In this document: positions 1 through 5,124 of the stretch, piece by piece
How the letters are laid out: every line of letters starts with the position of its first letter
Numbering within the stretch: position 1 is the first letter of the stretch
NCBI GenBank assembly: GCA_018816485.1
Contig: JAHIVL010000058.1
Location: 1-7,048 of the forward strand
Source: Patescibacteria group bacterium
GTDB taxonomy: Bacteria; Patescibacteriota; Microgenomatia; UBA1400; PJMF01
Length of the DNA: 7,048 nt
Direction: 5' to 3'
Notes under the pieces: model-generated
Database searches by the model: none
Seen by the model: only the letters and a program-made list of their open reading frames with translations
What the model was told of the DNA's origin: nothing
Program-made: the position numbers and the translations under genes

Positions 1-211
1 ATAAATATAACTTAAATAAGCTCTTTATTTCGAGATCAATTGTTTTAAGTACAATTCTTTCAATAATATCCTTGCCTTTTTGGATTTATATTCTTTAAAT
101 CTTCAAGATTATTTCCCCATAAACAACCCCTGTTTCATGAGATTAGTATACCTCATGAGAGCGAGCTTGTTGATTGGGAATAGTAAATTTAATTTTTTGA
201 TTTACCGCTCG
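1..211. other. AT-rich region downstream of upp with no gene recognised
   Basis: No convincing coding sequence was found on either strand. Two weak inverted repeats are visible. TCATGAG (135-141) pairs with CTCATGA (152-158) around a 10-nt loop. GTAAAT (183-188) pairs with ATTTAC (200-205) close to the upp stop codon. Neither is followed by a clear T-run on the minus strand, so an intrinsic terminator for the upp operon is possible but not demonstrated. The window edge prevents saying whether the operon continues. Confidence 0.4.
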
Positions 212-841
212 TTAAGTTCCAAAATATCTATCTCCATAGTCACCTAGTCCTGGCACAATATATTTTTGATCATTTAGGTGTGAATCTAAACTAGCTGTAA
301 AGATTTTTAATTTAGGGAATTCTTTACGAATTCTTTTAATTCCTTCGGGAGCGGATACCACACACACAATTCTTATTTCTTTTGGTTTCTTTTTGGCAAT
401 AGCTTTCAGTACATGAAGAATTGAGCCACCAGTAGCCAACATAGGATCGGTAACAATTACTACTGAATTTTTTTCGATTTTTGGAAGTTTCCAGTAATAT
501 TCAGAGGCAACAGCTGTTTTTTCATCTCTTTGTAAACCAACAAAGCCAATTTTTGATTTTGGTAAAAGTTGCATTGCTCCAAATAACATAGCAATACCAG
601 AGCGTAGTACAGGAATAACCACTACTTCATCGGCTAGTTTTGGTGAGAGTAGCGGTACAAGTGGCGTTTCAATTTTTACTTGATTGAATTTTAGACCTCG
701 AATAGCTTCGGCAAATAATAAGTAGCAGATTTTATCTGAATGTCTGCGAAAGGCAGTTAAAGAAGTGTCTTTATCTCTAAGATGAGTGAGGCTGTCAGCT
801 ACAAAAGGATGGTTGCTGATGATGACGTTTTTTATTGGCAT
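212..841 (-). CDS. upp: Uracil phosphoribosyltransferase (UPRT)
   Basis: Cytosolic pyrimidine-salvage enzyme that makes UMP and pyrophosphate from uracil and PRPP. The 209-aa length is the normal bacterial length. Family signatures run in order: HP...LTHLRDKDT (residues 11-26), IPVLRSGIAM (76-85), GLQRDEKT (102-109), the PRPP-binding loop VIVTDPMLATGGSI (128-141), and the uracil-binding C-terminus PGLGDYGDRYFGT (197-209). The ATG at 841 is preceded by AAGGA about 6 nt upstream, which supports this start. It is the last gene of a minus-strand operon and starts 12 nt after the stop of a 41-aa gene, itself overlapping the caspase-like gene. Salvage fits an organism with little de novo nucleotide synthesis (inference). 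No key residue looks lost. Confidence 0.97.
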   Translation of the reverse strand: MPIKNVIISNHPFVADSLTHLRDKDTSLTAFRRHSDKICYLLFAEAIRGLKFNQVKIETPLVPLLSPKLADEVVVIPVLRSGIAMLFGAMQLLPKSKIGFVGLQRDEKTAVASEYYWKLPKIEKNSVVIVTDPMLATGGSILHVLKAIAKKKPKEIRIVCVVSAPEGIKRIRKEFPKLKIFTASLDSHLNDQKYIVPGLGDYGDRYFGT

Positions 842-853
842 AAGTTTTCCTTG

Positions 854-979
854 CTAAGATAATTTACTAATCCATCCTTCGTAAAAATAGTCATCTTCGG
901 ACGTGTCGCTATAAATCAATTTATATTCTGGGTATTGCTTAAGGATTTCGATCACCTTCCCCACAGTTTTATTTTTCAT
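854..979 (-). CDS. 41-aa microprotein coupled to the caspase-like gene
   Basis: Small reading frame beginning MKNKTVGKVIEILKQYPEYK and ending in EGWISKLS. Its ATG overlaps the TGA of the 214-aa protease-like gene in an ATGA (976-979), the usual signature of translational coupling. Its stop lies 12 nt before upp, so it fills the gap between those two genes almost exactly. There is no Shine-Dalgarno sequence of its own, consistent with re-initiation. The protein has a likely amphipathic helix (residues 5-15) followed by an acidic, aromatic stretch (SDTSEDDYFYEGW); there is no signal peptide or membrane segment. I do not recognise the family. It could be a fortuitous open frame, but the positioning argues for a real gene. 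Confidence 0.5.
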   Translation of the reverse strand: MKNKTVGKVIEILKQYPEYKLIYSDTSEDDYFYEGWISKLS

Positions 980-1620
980 AATGAGTTATTTTCAATAAGA
1001 ACTTGAGCTTTCATATTTCTCCACAAAAAAGATAGTAATGATTTTTCCTCACTTGTGGCATTTTCAGATAGTAAGTGCTTTATTTTCTTAACAGAATCAA
1101 GTTGAGATCTTTCATGTGATTCTTTAGGCGAATTGCCTTTTAGCAATGTCTGAATCACTAAATTGGATGGTTCTAAAAAATACCCAGCAATTGTATCTGT
1201 TAAGGGTTTTGTTGCTTTTTCGGGTGTAGATATTAAAATAAAGTCTTCTTTGTAACCAATAAAAGCAGTTGCTCCATTGCGAACACAACTTATACCCAGT
1301 CTTTTTGCAGATCTACAGCTTCTGGCATAAATGATTTTTCCACTTAGTAATTTTTCATCCTTATTAATTTCAATAAGTACTTCATTATTAATACCTGTTA
1401 TTTTGTCTGCATTTCCATGTCCATTAAAAAGGACAATGTTGGGATTATTTTTTTTAATATAACTATCAAGTATACTTTTATTAGCTTTACCTTTTTTTAA
1501 ATCATAAATAACAGTATTTCTATTTTTTGCATTTTTGATAATAACTTCAGTCCAAGTATATAAATAATTTGTTACAAGATCATGATTTGGTCTTGTTATT
1601 AAAAAAGATGGGTTACTCAT
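976..1620 (-). CDS. Caspase/CHAT-like cysteine protease homologue
   Basis: A 214-aa protein with the Cys-His dyad layout of clan CD peptidases (caspases, CHAT, gingipain-like). A hydrophobic strand leads to NGHGN (VLFNGHGN, residues 63-70; His68 the likely catalytic base). A second strand leads to IIYARSCRSAKRLG (96-109; Cys102 the likely nucleophile). This is followed by NGATAFIGY (115-123), as in the CHAT/caspase core. No signal peptide or membrane segment, so cytosolic. Its start overlaps the preceding 83-aa gene by 8 nt and its stop overlaps the 41-aa gene by ATGA. A GGAGG lies about 14 nt upstream of the ATG, rather far for an optimal site, but no better start is visible. The fold assignment rests on motif order alone; substrate and activity are unknown. 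Prokaryotic relatives often act as effectors in stress or defence systems (family knowledge), which makes the neighbours possible regulators. Confidence 0.72.
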   Translation of the reverse strand: MSNPSFLITRPNHDLVTNYLYTWTEVIIKNAKNRNTVIYDLKKGKANKSILDSYIKKNNPNIVLFNGHGNADKITGINNEVLIEINKDEKLLSGKIIYARSCRSAKRLGISCVRNGATAFIGYKEDFILISTPEKATKPLTDTIAGYFLEPSNLVIQTLLKGNSPKESHERSQLDSVKKIKHLLSENATSEEKSLLSFLWRNMKAQVLIENNSL

Positions 1621-1864
1621 ATTTATATAAATCGCCTCCAGCCATATCTCTCAAAAATTCTAACTGTATGTTTATTAATTCATTGCCCAATTTGCTATCA
1701 CTCATAATGTTTTCAATAGCTTCATCTCTCGAAACACTTCCGTCACCTCCAACTGATATCTGAAAATTACTGGGAATGGTGCGCAATCTTGCTATTGCTA
1801 ACTGCTTCATGTCTTCTTTGGTTTGTTCATCTTCAGATAATGTTTTATTAATGTTTTTATTCAT
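1613..1864 (-). CDS. 83-aa small protein preceding the caspase-like gene
   Basis: Not recognised by name. It has a polar N-terminus (residues 1-20) and then a compact region (21-77) with a turn-like ISVGGDGSVSRDE (36-48) followed by helical sequence IENIMSDSKLGNELINIQLE (50-69). No signal peptide, membrane segment or cysteines. The ATG (1862-1864) overlaps the TGA of the upstream 62-aa gene as ATGA, and a GGAG 11 nt upstream could serve as a ribosome-binding site. Its stop overlaps the protease-like gene by 8 nt. The overlaps at both ends and ordinary protein composition make this a real gene. By position it could be an adaptor, inhibitor or substrate of the protease (inference). Confidence 0.72.
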   Translation of the reverse strand: MNKNINKTLSEDEQTKEDMKQLAIARLRTIPSNFQISVGGDGSVSRDEAIENIMSDSKLGNELINIQLEFLRDMAGGDLYKYE

Positions 1865-2049
1865 TTTTTTATTATCTCCATTTTTACTAATTTATCTAAA
1901 ATTAATCTACCAATATCACTATTGTTTTCTATTTCCAATCTAGCTGAATTCCAAGTAAAAGGTTCGCCTTGAGCTACTACTACTATTTCCATTCTTAAAT
2001 GAAGTGGAAGATTTGCGTAAACTTTATTGAATTGAGTTGCTTTATCCAT
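1861..2049 (-). CDS. 62-aa small protein, first gene of the caspase-like operon
   Basis: The frame is open further upstream (to 2151), but the start at 2049 is preferred. The upstream extension is cysteine- and basic-rich, unlike the rest, and runs antisense across a clear promoter-like sequence at 2089-2098. The chosen protein begins MDKATQFNKVYANLPLHLRM and contains EIVVVAQGEPFTW (21-33), then a helical EIENNSDIGRLILDKLVKME (39-58), like a small alpha/beta or winged-helix-type domain. Its C-terminal part resembles that of the next gene (E-x-I-E-N ... S-x-x-x-G/I-G ... L). No obvious Shine-Dalgarno precedes the start. The family is not recognised. Confidence 0.62.
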   Translation of the reverse strand: MDKATQFNKVYANLPLHLRMEIVVVAQGEPFTWNSARLEIENNSDIGRLILDKLVKMEIIKK

Positions 2050-2088
2050 ATGTTGTGACTCAAACAATTTCTTATTTGTAGTAAGAGT

Positions 2089-2098
2089 ATTGTATAAT
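2089..2098. promoter_or_regulatory. Overlapping divergent -10 boxes
   Basis: The plus strand carries a perfect TATAAT (2093-2098), 6 nt before an ATG at 2105. The minus strand carries TACAAT (2094-2089), about 40 nt upstream of the 62-aa gene start. No strong -35 box is seen for either. A minus-strand start near 2082 would give a 33-nt leader for the caspase-like operon; a plus-strand start near 2105 would give a leaderless message. Confidence 0.45.
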
Positions 2099-2104
2099 AA
2101 AACT

Positions 2105-2233
2105 ATGAAAAAAGATCTACATAAACAAGCCATCCTCGTAGAGCTTATCAATTTGTTTCAAAAAGGATGTGGGCTTAGTTTTCACCAATTTTTTCAACAT
2201 ATTCAACATATTCAACATTATCCACCTTACTAA
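2105..2233 (+). CDS. Possible 42-aa leaderless small ORF
   Basis: Short plus-strand frame beginning MKKDLHKQAILVELINLFQK and ending in a low-complexity QHIQHIQH tail. It is divergent from the caspase-like operon, and a perfect TATAAT ends 6 nt before the ATG, so any transcript would start at or next to the start codon. The first 30 residues have a plausible amphipathic composition. The tail, however, is antisense to the tandem repeat in the C-terminus of the nucleotidyltransferase gene (overlap 2175-2233), suggesting the original 3' end has been lost or that the frame is fortuitous. It may be the remnant of a longer gene; family unknown. Confidence 0.3.
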   Translation: MKKDLHKQAILVELINLFQKGCGLSFHQFFQHIQHIQHYPPY

Positions 2234-2666
2234 GAATTGATTGATTTTCTGATTTTATTTGCTCAGACTTCTCTGACTGGTTTGATTGAATTTTTTTTAC
2301 AATAAGCTTTAAGTCATTGAGATACTTTTCTTCCTCCATAGCAACAGCTTTTTGAAGAAGGAGCTTATCTAAAGAGATGATTAAGTAATTCTCCCTCTCA
2401 ATAGCATCTTCTTTCAAATAATCATAATCAAAGTATCTAACTGTTTTCCAAATTTCAAAATCATAGATAGCAATACCAAAATCTCCCCATAGGTTTTTTA
2501 AGTTTTGTGGATATTTTTTAACTAATTTTTCAATATCTTCTTTACAAGCAACAAGGTCGATATCAGCACCAGATTTTCTCAATCCATAGTGTTCCATGGC
2601 CATACCACCAATTATCAAAGGTTTTTTTGAAAAAGTAAAATTAAGTTTAGAAAAGTCAATTGTCAT
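2175..2666 (-). CDS. MNT-like nucleotidyltransferase-fold protein
   Basis: A 163-aa protein with the minimal nucleotidyltransferase signature IIGGMAMEHYGLRKSGADID (residues 18-37). The GG pair and the two aspartates Asp35 and Asp37 are the expected nucleotide/metal-binding residues, and KLLLQKAVAMEEEKYLNDL (101-119) follows in the position of the KD...DL segment common in AbiEii/MNT-type proteins. Residues 125-163 form a polar tail ending in a short VEY repeat. It starts 9 nt after the GNAT stop, so the two genes probably share a message; no Shine-Dalgarno is visible, suggesting coupling. Relatives modify antibiotics, tRNA or toxin targets, so the substrate cannot be told from sequence. The start is fixed by the need to include the GG motif. 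Confidence 0.8.
   Translation of the reverse strand: MTIDFSKLNFTFSKKPLIIGGMAMEHYGLRKSGADIDLVACKEDIEKLVKKYPQNLKNLWGDFGIAIYDFEIWKTVRYFDYDYLKEDAIERENYLIISLDKLLLQKAVAMEEEKYLNDLKLIVKKIQSNQSEKSEQIKSENQSILSKVDNVEYVEYVEKIGEN
2193..2219. repeat. Three tandem copies of a 9-bp unit
   Basis: TTCAACATA is repeated at 2193-2201 and 2202-2210, and as TTCAACATT at 2211-2219. It lies in frame in the C-terminus of the nucleotidyltransferase gene on the minus strand, encoding the VEYVEYVE stretch, so unit gain or loss would change the protein tail by three residues without shifting the frame. Confidence 0.85.
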
Positions 2667-2675
2667 AAAAAAAAC

Positions 2676-3167
2676 TTACATTTGATAAAAAGCAGTTAAA
2701 TGAGTTCCTTCTCTATCAGTGCCCATCAATGTAAAACCCATATTTTTGTAAATAGAACATAATTTTTCTTTTTCTCCATCAGTATCAAGTCTCAGTCTCG
2801 AAAAACCTCTTTTCTTTGATTCTTTTTTAGCAAATTTAATAAGTTCGTCGGATAATCCCTGACTAGCAAACTCTCTATTTACACATAGCCAATGAACATA
2901 TAAAGCACTTTTTTTGTTACCATCAACACTTTTCCAACTTTGGTTACGCTCTGTTTCTTGAAGAATCATAGATGCAGCTGGTTTTTCGTCTATAAGAGCA
3001 ACAAAGTACTCATCTGGTTCGGTGTGCTGAAGGAGAAACTTGCGATTCATATTTTCTGGCTTCCACCATTCTCCAGGATTTAATCCCTTTTCTTCCATCC
3101 ACATACCAACGCCATGCATTACTTGAATTGCCTTGTCCACGTCATTGAGAATTTTTATATTTTTCAT
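2676..3167 (-). CDS. GNAT-family N-acetyltransferase
   Basis: A 163-aa protein of typical single-domain GNAT length, which would transfer an acetyl group from acetyl-CoA to an amine. The central strand ALYVHWLCVN (88-97) leads to the acetyl-CoA motif region REFASQGLSDELIKFAKK (98-115), a short form of Q-x-x-G. GFSRLRLDT (121-129) and the C-terminal SIYKNMGFTLMGT (138-150) complete the usual motif A/B order. The ATG at 3167 lies 2 nt beyond the likely 3' end of a group II intron, and an AGGGA within intron domain VI lies about 8 nt upstream. The intron therefore separates the gene from its original upstream region; how it is expressed is unclear. It is followed by the nucleotidyltransferase gene. 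The substrate is unknown. Confidence 0.85.
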   Translation of the reverse strand: MKNIKILNDVDKAIQVMHGVGMWMEEKGLNPGEWWKPENMNRKFLLQHTEPDEYFVALIDEKPAASMILQETERNQSWKSVDGNKKSALYVHWLCVNREFASQGLSDELIKFAKKESKKRGFSRLRLDTDGEKEKLCSIYKNMGFTLMGTDREGTHLTAFYQM

Positions 3168-3171
3168 GGTA

Positions 3172-3209
3172 GATCCCTAAATATAATTACTAATTGTATT
3201 TGAGACCCC
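3172..3209 (-). other. Group II intron domain VI with bulged A
   Basis: On the minus strand GGTCTC pairs with the GGGATC side. Above it AAATA pairs with TATTT and AATT with AATT across one C/A mismatch. The only unpaired residue on the 3' side just above the lower stem is A3178, the expected branch-point adenosine. The fold is drawn by eye, and GU pairs are used in the lower stem. Confidence 0.6.
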
Positions 3210-3214
3210 CGATT

Positions 3215-3247
3215 GAACCGGGCAAGCGGTTTTCCCGCACACGGCTC
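3215..3247 (-). ncRNA. Group II intron domain V (catalytic hairpin)
   Basis: The minus strand reads GAGCCG ... GCGGGAAAACCGC ... CGGTTC. The lower stem GAGCCG/CGGTTC, the AGC catalytic triad at its base, the upper stem GCGG/CCGC and a GNRA-like GAAA cap match domain V. The middle of the lower stem has at least one mismatch compared with typical examples, which may reflect relaxed selection. It lies 13 nt after the maturase stop codon, as usual. Confidence 0.88.
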
Positions 3248-3260
3248 TCCTAAACGATTT

Positions 3261-4242
3261 TTACCAAGTATTGTATATTGCATATGTTAATTTTGGTTTT
3301 GGTAGCGGATGGGCTACCAAGTACTTATAATATTGTTCCCAATTCCAACTCCTCTTTTGACTTCTACGGTTCATCCATTTAAAAGTTAGTTTGCAGGTCT
3401 TATGATAGTATGCATTGATGCTCTCAAAATTTCCACTGATACCGTAATATTGATAATGTCCTCTAACCTTACTCCTCAATATTCCCCATATCTGTTTTAT
3501 TGACATCTTGTTTCTAACTACCTTTAACCACTGATTCATCTCCTTGAGAGAATGGTTCATTTTCTTTCTGCTTGTTTTAACTTTTACCTGATATCTTCCG
3601 TCTCTTACTTTTGTACAGTAGTGAGTTATCCCTAGAAAACTGAAGGTCTCTGGTTTTCCATCACCTTTCCTTTCCCTATTTATCTCTGCAAATCTACCAA
3701 ATTCTATGATTTTAGTTTTGTCCTCATTAAGCTTTAATCCAAATTTCTTTAGTCTTAATCTTAAGTCATTTAGTATTTGCTCTGCCTCATGTTTGTGTTG
3801 TGCTCCGATGATGAAATCATCGGCATACCTCACTAGTTTTGCTTTTACGCACCATATATCTAGTACATAGTGAAGATAAATATTAGCTAGTATTGGACTA
3901 ATAATTCCGCCTTGTGGCGATCCCTTTTTACTTGCTTTATATTTTCCTTCCTCTACTACCCCTGCTTTGAGCATTCGGTAGATCAACCATTTCAAACTTG
4001 GATCGTTAATTTTCTCCTCTAGGCATCTCATCATCCATTTGTGATCGATGTTATCAAAGAAACTCTCTATATCTGCTTCGATTATCCAATTTACTTTCTT
4101 CCCCATTATCATGCTGATAGCACTCCATTAGATATTTCTCATTAAGTAAGTATGCCAAAGATGTGAATTTAACCTTTGTATCTGCTTGAGCAATTTTAGC
4201 TATCTGTTTAAGTTTATCTGTTGTGTTAATTTTATTCTTCAT
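3261..4242 (-). pseudogene. ltrA: Group II intron reverse transcriptase/maturase, internally deleted and frameshifted
   Basis: Two pieces of one intron-encoded protein lie in different frames. The upstream piece (ATG at 4242, possibly GTG at 4305) includes KLKQIAKIAQADTKVKFTSL and LLNEKYLMECYQ, the usual N-terminus before RT-0. The downstream piece (4112-3261, 283 aa) starts at KKVNWIIEADIESFFDNIDH (first catalytic Asp at residue 13). It continues with GSPQGGIISPILANIYLHY (64-82), YADD (96-99), and the X/maturase region with WLKVVRNKMSIKQIWGILRS and GHYQYYGI; no endonuclease domain follows. Between MECYQ and KKVNW about 100-120 residues covering RT-0 to RT-2 are absent, and the junction near 4112-4120 changes frame. 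A further shortening of about 9 residues seems present between DIW and LVRYADD. The YADD piece alone is unlikely to be an active enzyme. Confidence 0.88.
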
Positions 4243-4305
4243 CTCTGTGTATGGCACTTCAAATATTTCTTTACAGTTATCGTTTAGACTGTTCCTTCGC
4301 TCCAC

Positions 4306-4755
4306 CTGAGTTACCAGGCTTCATCACTACTATGAACAGCTCAGACTTCCAAGTTGACTTTCGTCCCTTCCTCACTAGTTTACTAACTTGTTGGGGACTA
4401 GCACTTTCCTCCTTTCTCGTCTCTGTGCTTATCTACTTGGATCTCCCAAGTTCCTAGCTTAACATTCTCGATATCATGCCATGGTCTCAGACTCCGGTGT
4501 GTCCTTGCTTACTTGCCTTATCGCTCGCAAGATTGCTGTCTTCCCCTTATATGAAGAAGGTCGACCTACCACATCTATATATTATTTCGGAGCTCTATCC
4601 CTTCACACTACATTACGGCCTAATATCTCCTTTCCTCCCGCTTCAACCTGGTTTGTTACCAATCCAAGCTGGAGAGTTCCGTACTTCCCTGCTGGCTATG
4701 CTTTGGGAAGACTGGATTCGAACCAGTTTGTTAAGCCAAGCTTTGCTTGGCGCAC
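4306..4755 (-). ncRNA. Group II intron RNA domains I-IV, 5' portion
   Basis: Gene-free stretch of structured RNA. From the 5' end it holds GTGCGCC, a stable hairpin ACTGG/CCAGT around TTCGAAT (about 4726-4710), EBS1 (TCATAT, 4554-4549) in an A/G-rich loop, and the conserved-looking stretch leading to the maturase start. The plus-strand open frames across it are shadows of this RNA. A frame reading MKPGNSGGAKEQSKR ends at a stop before the maturase piece and may be a vestige of an older N-terminus. Confidence 0.75.
4549..4554 (-). promoter_or_regulatory. EBS1 of the group II intron
   Basis: TCATAT on the minus strand is exactly complementary to ATATGA (4761-4756), the six bases ending at the 5' splice site. 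This six-base match, located in domain I, is what target recognition by EBS1-IBS1 requires. EBS2 was not assigned with confidence; GAAGTA near the 5' end can pair with TACTTT of the exon only with a GU pair. Confidence 0.65.
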
Positions 4756-4757
4756 TC

Positions 4758-4861
4758 ATATTGAAAGTATAGCAGAAGTTTTGATGTCTAATGAGGAATG
4801 TTGAGGTCGCATACATTTCGAAAACCAGCCATTGTTCAACCACTTCACTATACTTTAATAT
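4758..4861. repeat. Long imperfect inverted repeat next to the intron insertion point
   Basis: The arm at 4758-4779 (starting ATATTGAAAGTATAG) matches the reverse complement of 4842-4861 (ATATTAAAGTATAGTGAAGT) with two single-base indels and one substitution. The arms enclose 62 nt. On the minus strand the second arm ends 2 nt before the intron 5' end. It could be a hairpin RNA or terminator, the ends of a miniature mobile element, or the structural landmark used for insertion. Confidence 0.6.
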
Positions 4862-4930
4862 TAAATAAGTCTACTAACTATTTTTAACTCAATTTTGTAT
4901 TGAAGTGTTTTGTGTTGTGTATGCAAATTA

Positions 4931-4984
4931 GCTTGATGTATAGGTGTAATTTGGTAAAAGCTCCCCCTTTATCGGACTCGCTAT
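4931..4984 (-). repeat. Dispersed repeat, copy 1
   Basis: A 37-nt block starting GCTTGATGTATAGGTGTAAT and ending GCTCCCCC (4931-4967) matches copy 3 at 29 of 37 positions without gaps. It is followed after 8 nt by ACTCG and by CTAT (4981-4984), which can pair with ATAG (4940-4943). It lies upstream of the Fic gene. The strand is assigned so that the G-run GGGGGAGC reads 5'-3'; all three copies point the same way. Confidence 0.6.
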
Positions 4985-5061
4985 GGAACGGATATAAAGA
5001 AGGTTTATTAAAAATTATAAATACTGATATCCATGATTTTACTGAAATATTTACAAACATA

Positions 5062-5089
5062 TTGACAATTTTTTAAAATGGTATAGAAT
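5062..5089 (+). promoter_or_regulatory. Promoter of the Fic gene
   Basis: TTGACA (5062-5067) is a perfect -35 box, separated by 16 nt from TAGAAT (5084-5089). The transcript would start near 5096 with a leader of about 29 nt. Two direct copies of TATAAAC (5099-5105 and 5117-5123), 18 nt apart, lie between the start point and the ATG and could bind a regulator. No Shine-Dalgarno precedes the ATG. Confidence 0.65.
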
Positions 5090-5124
5090 AATAATCAGTA
5101 TAAACCATATTAGTGATATAAACT

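Larger units (their letters stand above)
3169..4755 (-). mobile_element. Group II intron (degenerate), about 1.6 kb
   Basis: On the minus strand it begins GTGCGCC (4755-4749), the consensus group II 5' end. It is followed by structured domain I-IV sequence, a broken reverse transcriptase/maturase gene, domain V (3247-3215) and a domain VI stem with a bulged A at 3178. TCATAT (4554-4549) in the domain I region is complementary to the six nucleotides directly upstream of the 5' splice site (ATATGA, 4761-4756), as expected for EBS1-IBS1. The 3' end is placed at CTAC (3169), 9 nt after the bulged A, leaving the GNAT ATG intact; 3166 (ending AT) is an alternative. It is shorter than usual for an ORF-bearing intron because of internal deletion, so it probably cannot move by itself; splicing could persist if the RNA core is intact. 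Confidence 0.88.
4756..5124. other. Intergenic region between the intron and the Fic gene
   Basis: This 369-nt stretch has no convincing gene. It holds the 5' exon side of the intron with a long imperfect inverted repeat (4758-4779 / 4842-4861), one copy of a dispersed repeat (4931-4984) and the Fic promoter (5062-5089). A short minus-strand frame starting at 4843 reads through the intron 5' junction and is probably fortuitous. Confidence 0.6.

Noticed and set aside
135..158. Intrinsic terminator at the TCATGAG/CTCATGA inverted repeat
   Set aside because: The stem is only 7 bp with a 10-nt loop and has no T-run after it on either strand.
1569..1763. Plus-strand 64-aa frame
   Set aside because: It is antisense to the overlap of the caspase-like and 83-aa genes; a shadow.
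2050..2151. N-terminal extension of the 62-aa protein to 96 aa
   Set aside because: The extension crosses the divergent -10 boxes and is compositionally unlike the rest; the internal ATG at 2049 gives a compact protein.
4251..4457. Plus-strand 68-aa frame with hydrophobic segments
   Set aside because: It is antisense to the intron RNA and the N-terminal maturase piece; the hydrophobicity is a by-product of the reverse complement.
4706..4732. tRNA T-arm-like ACTGG-TTCGAAT-CCAGT on the minus strand
   Set aside because: No matching 5' acceptor strand, D-arm or anticodon arm is found upstream; it lies 23 nt inside the intron 5' end and is better explained as a domain I hairpin.
4476..4804. Two overlapping plus-strand open frames of 98 and 107 aa
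   Set aside because: They run across the structured 5' RNA of the group II intron on the opposite strand, have no ribosome-binding site and show no protein-family features.
4643..4843. Minus-strand 66-aa frame crossing the intron 5' splice site
   Set aside because: Half of it is intron RNA and the rest covers the inverted repeat; no ribosome-binding site and no family resemblance.
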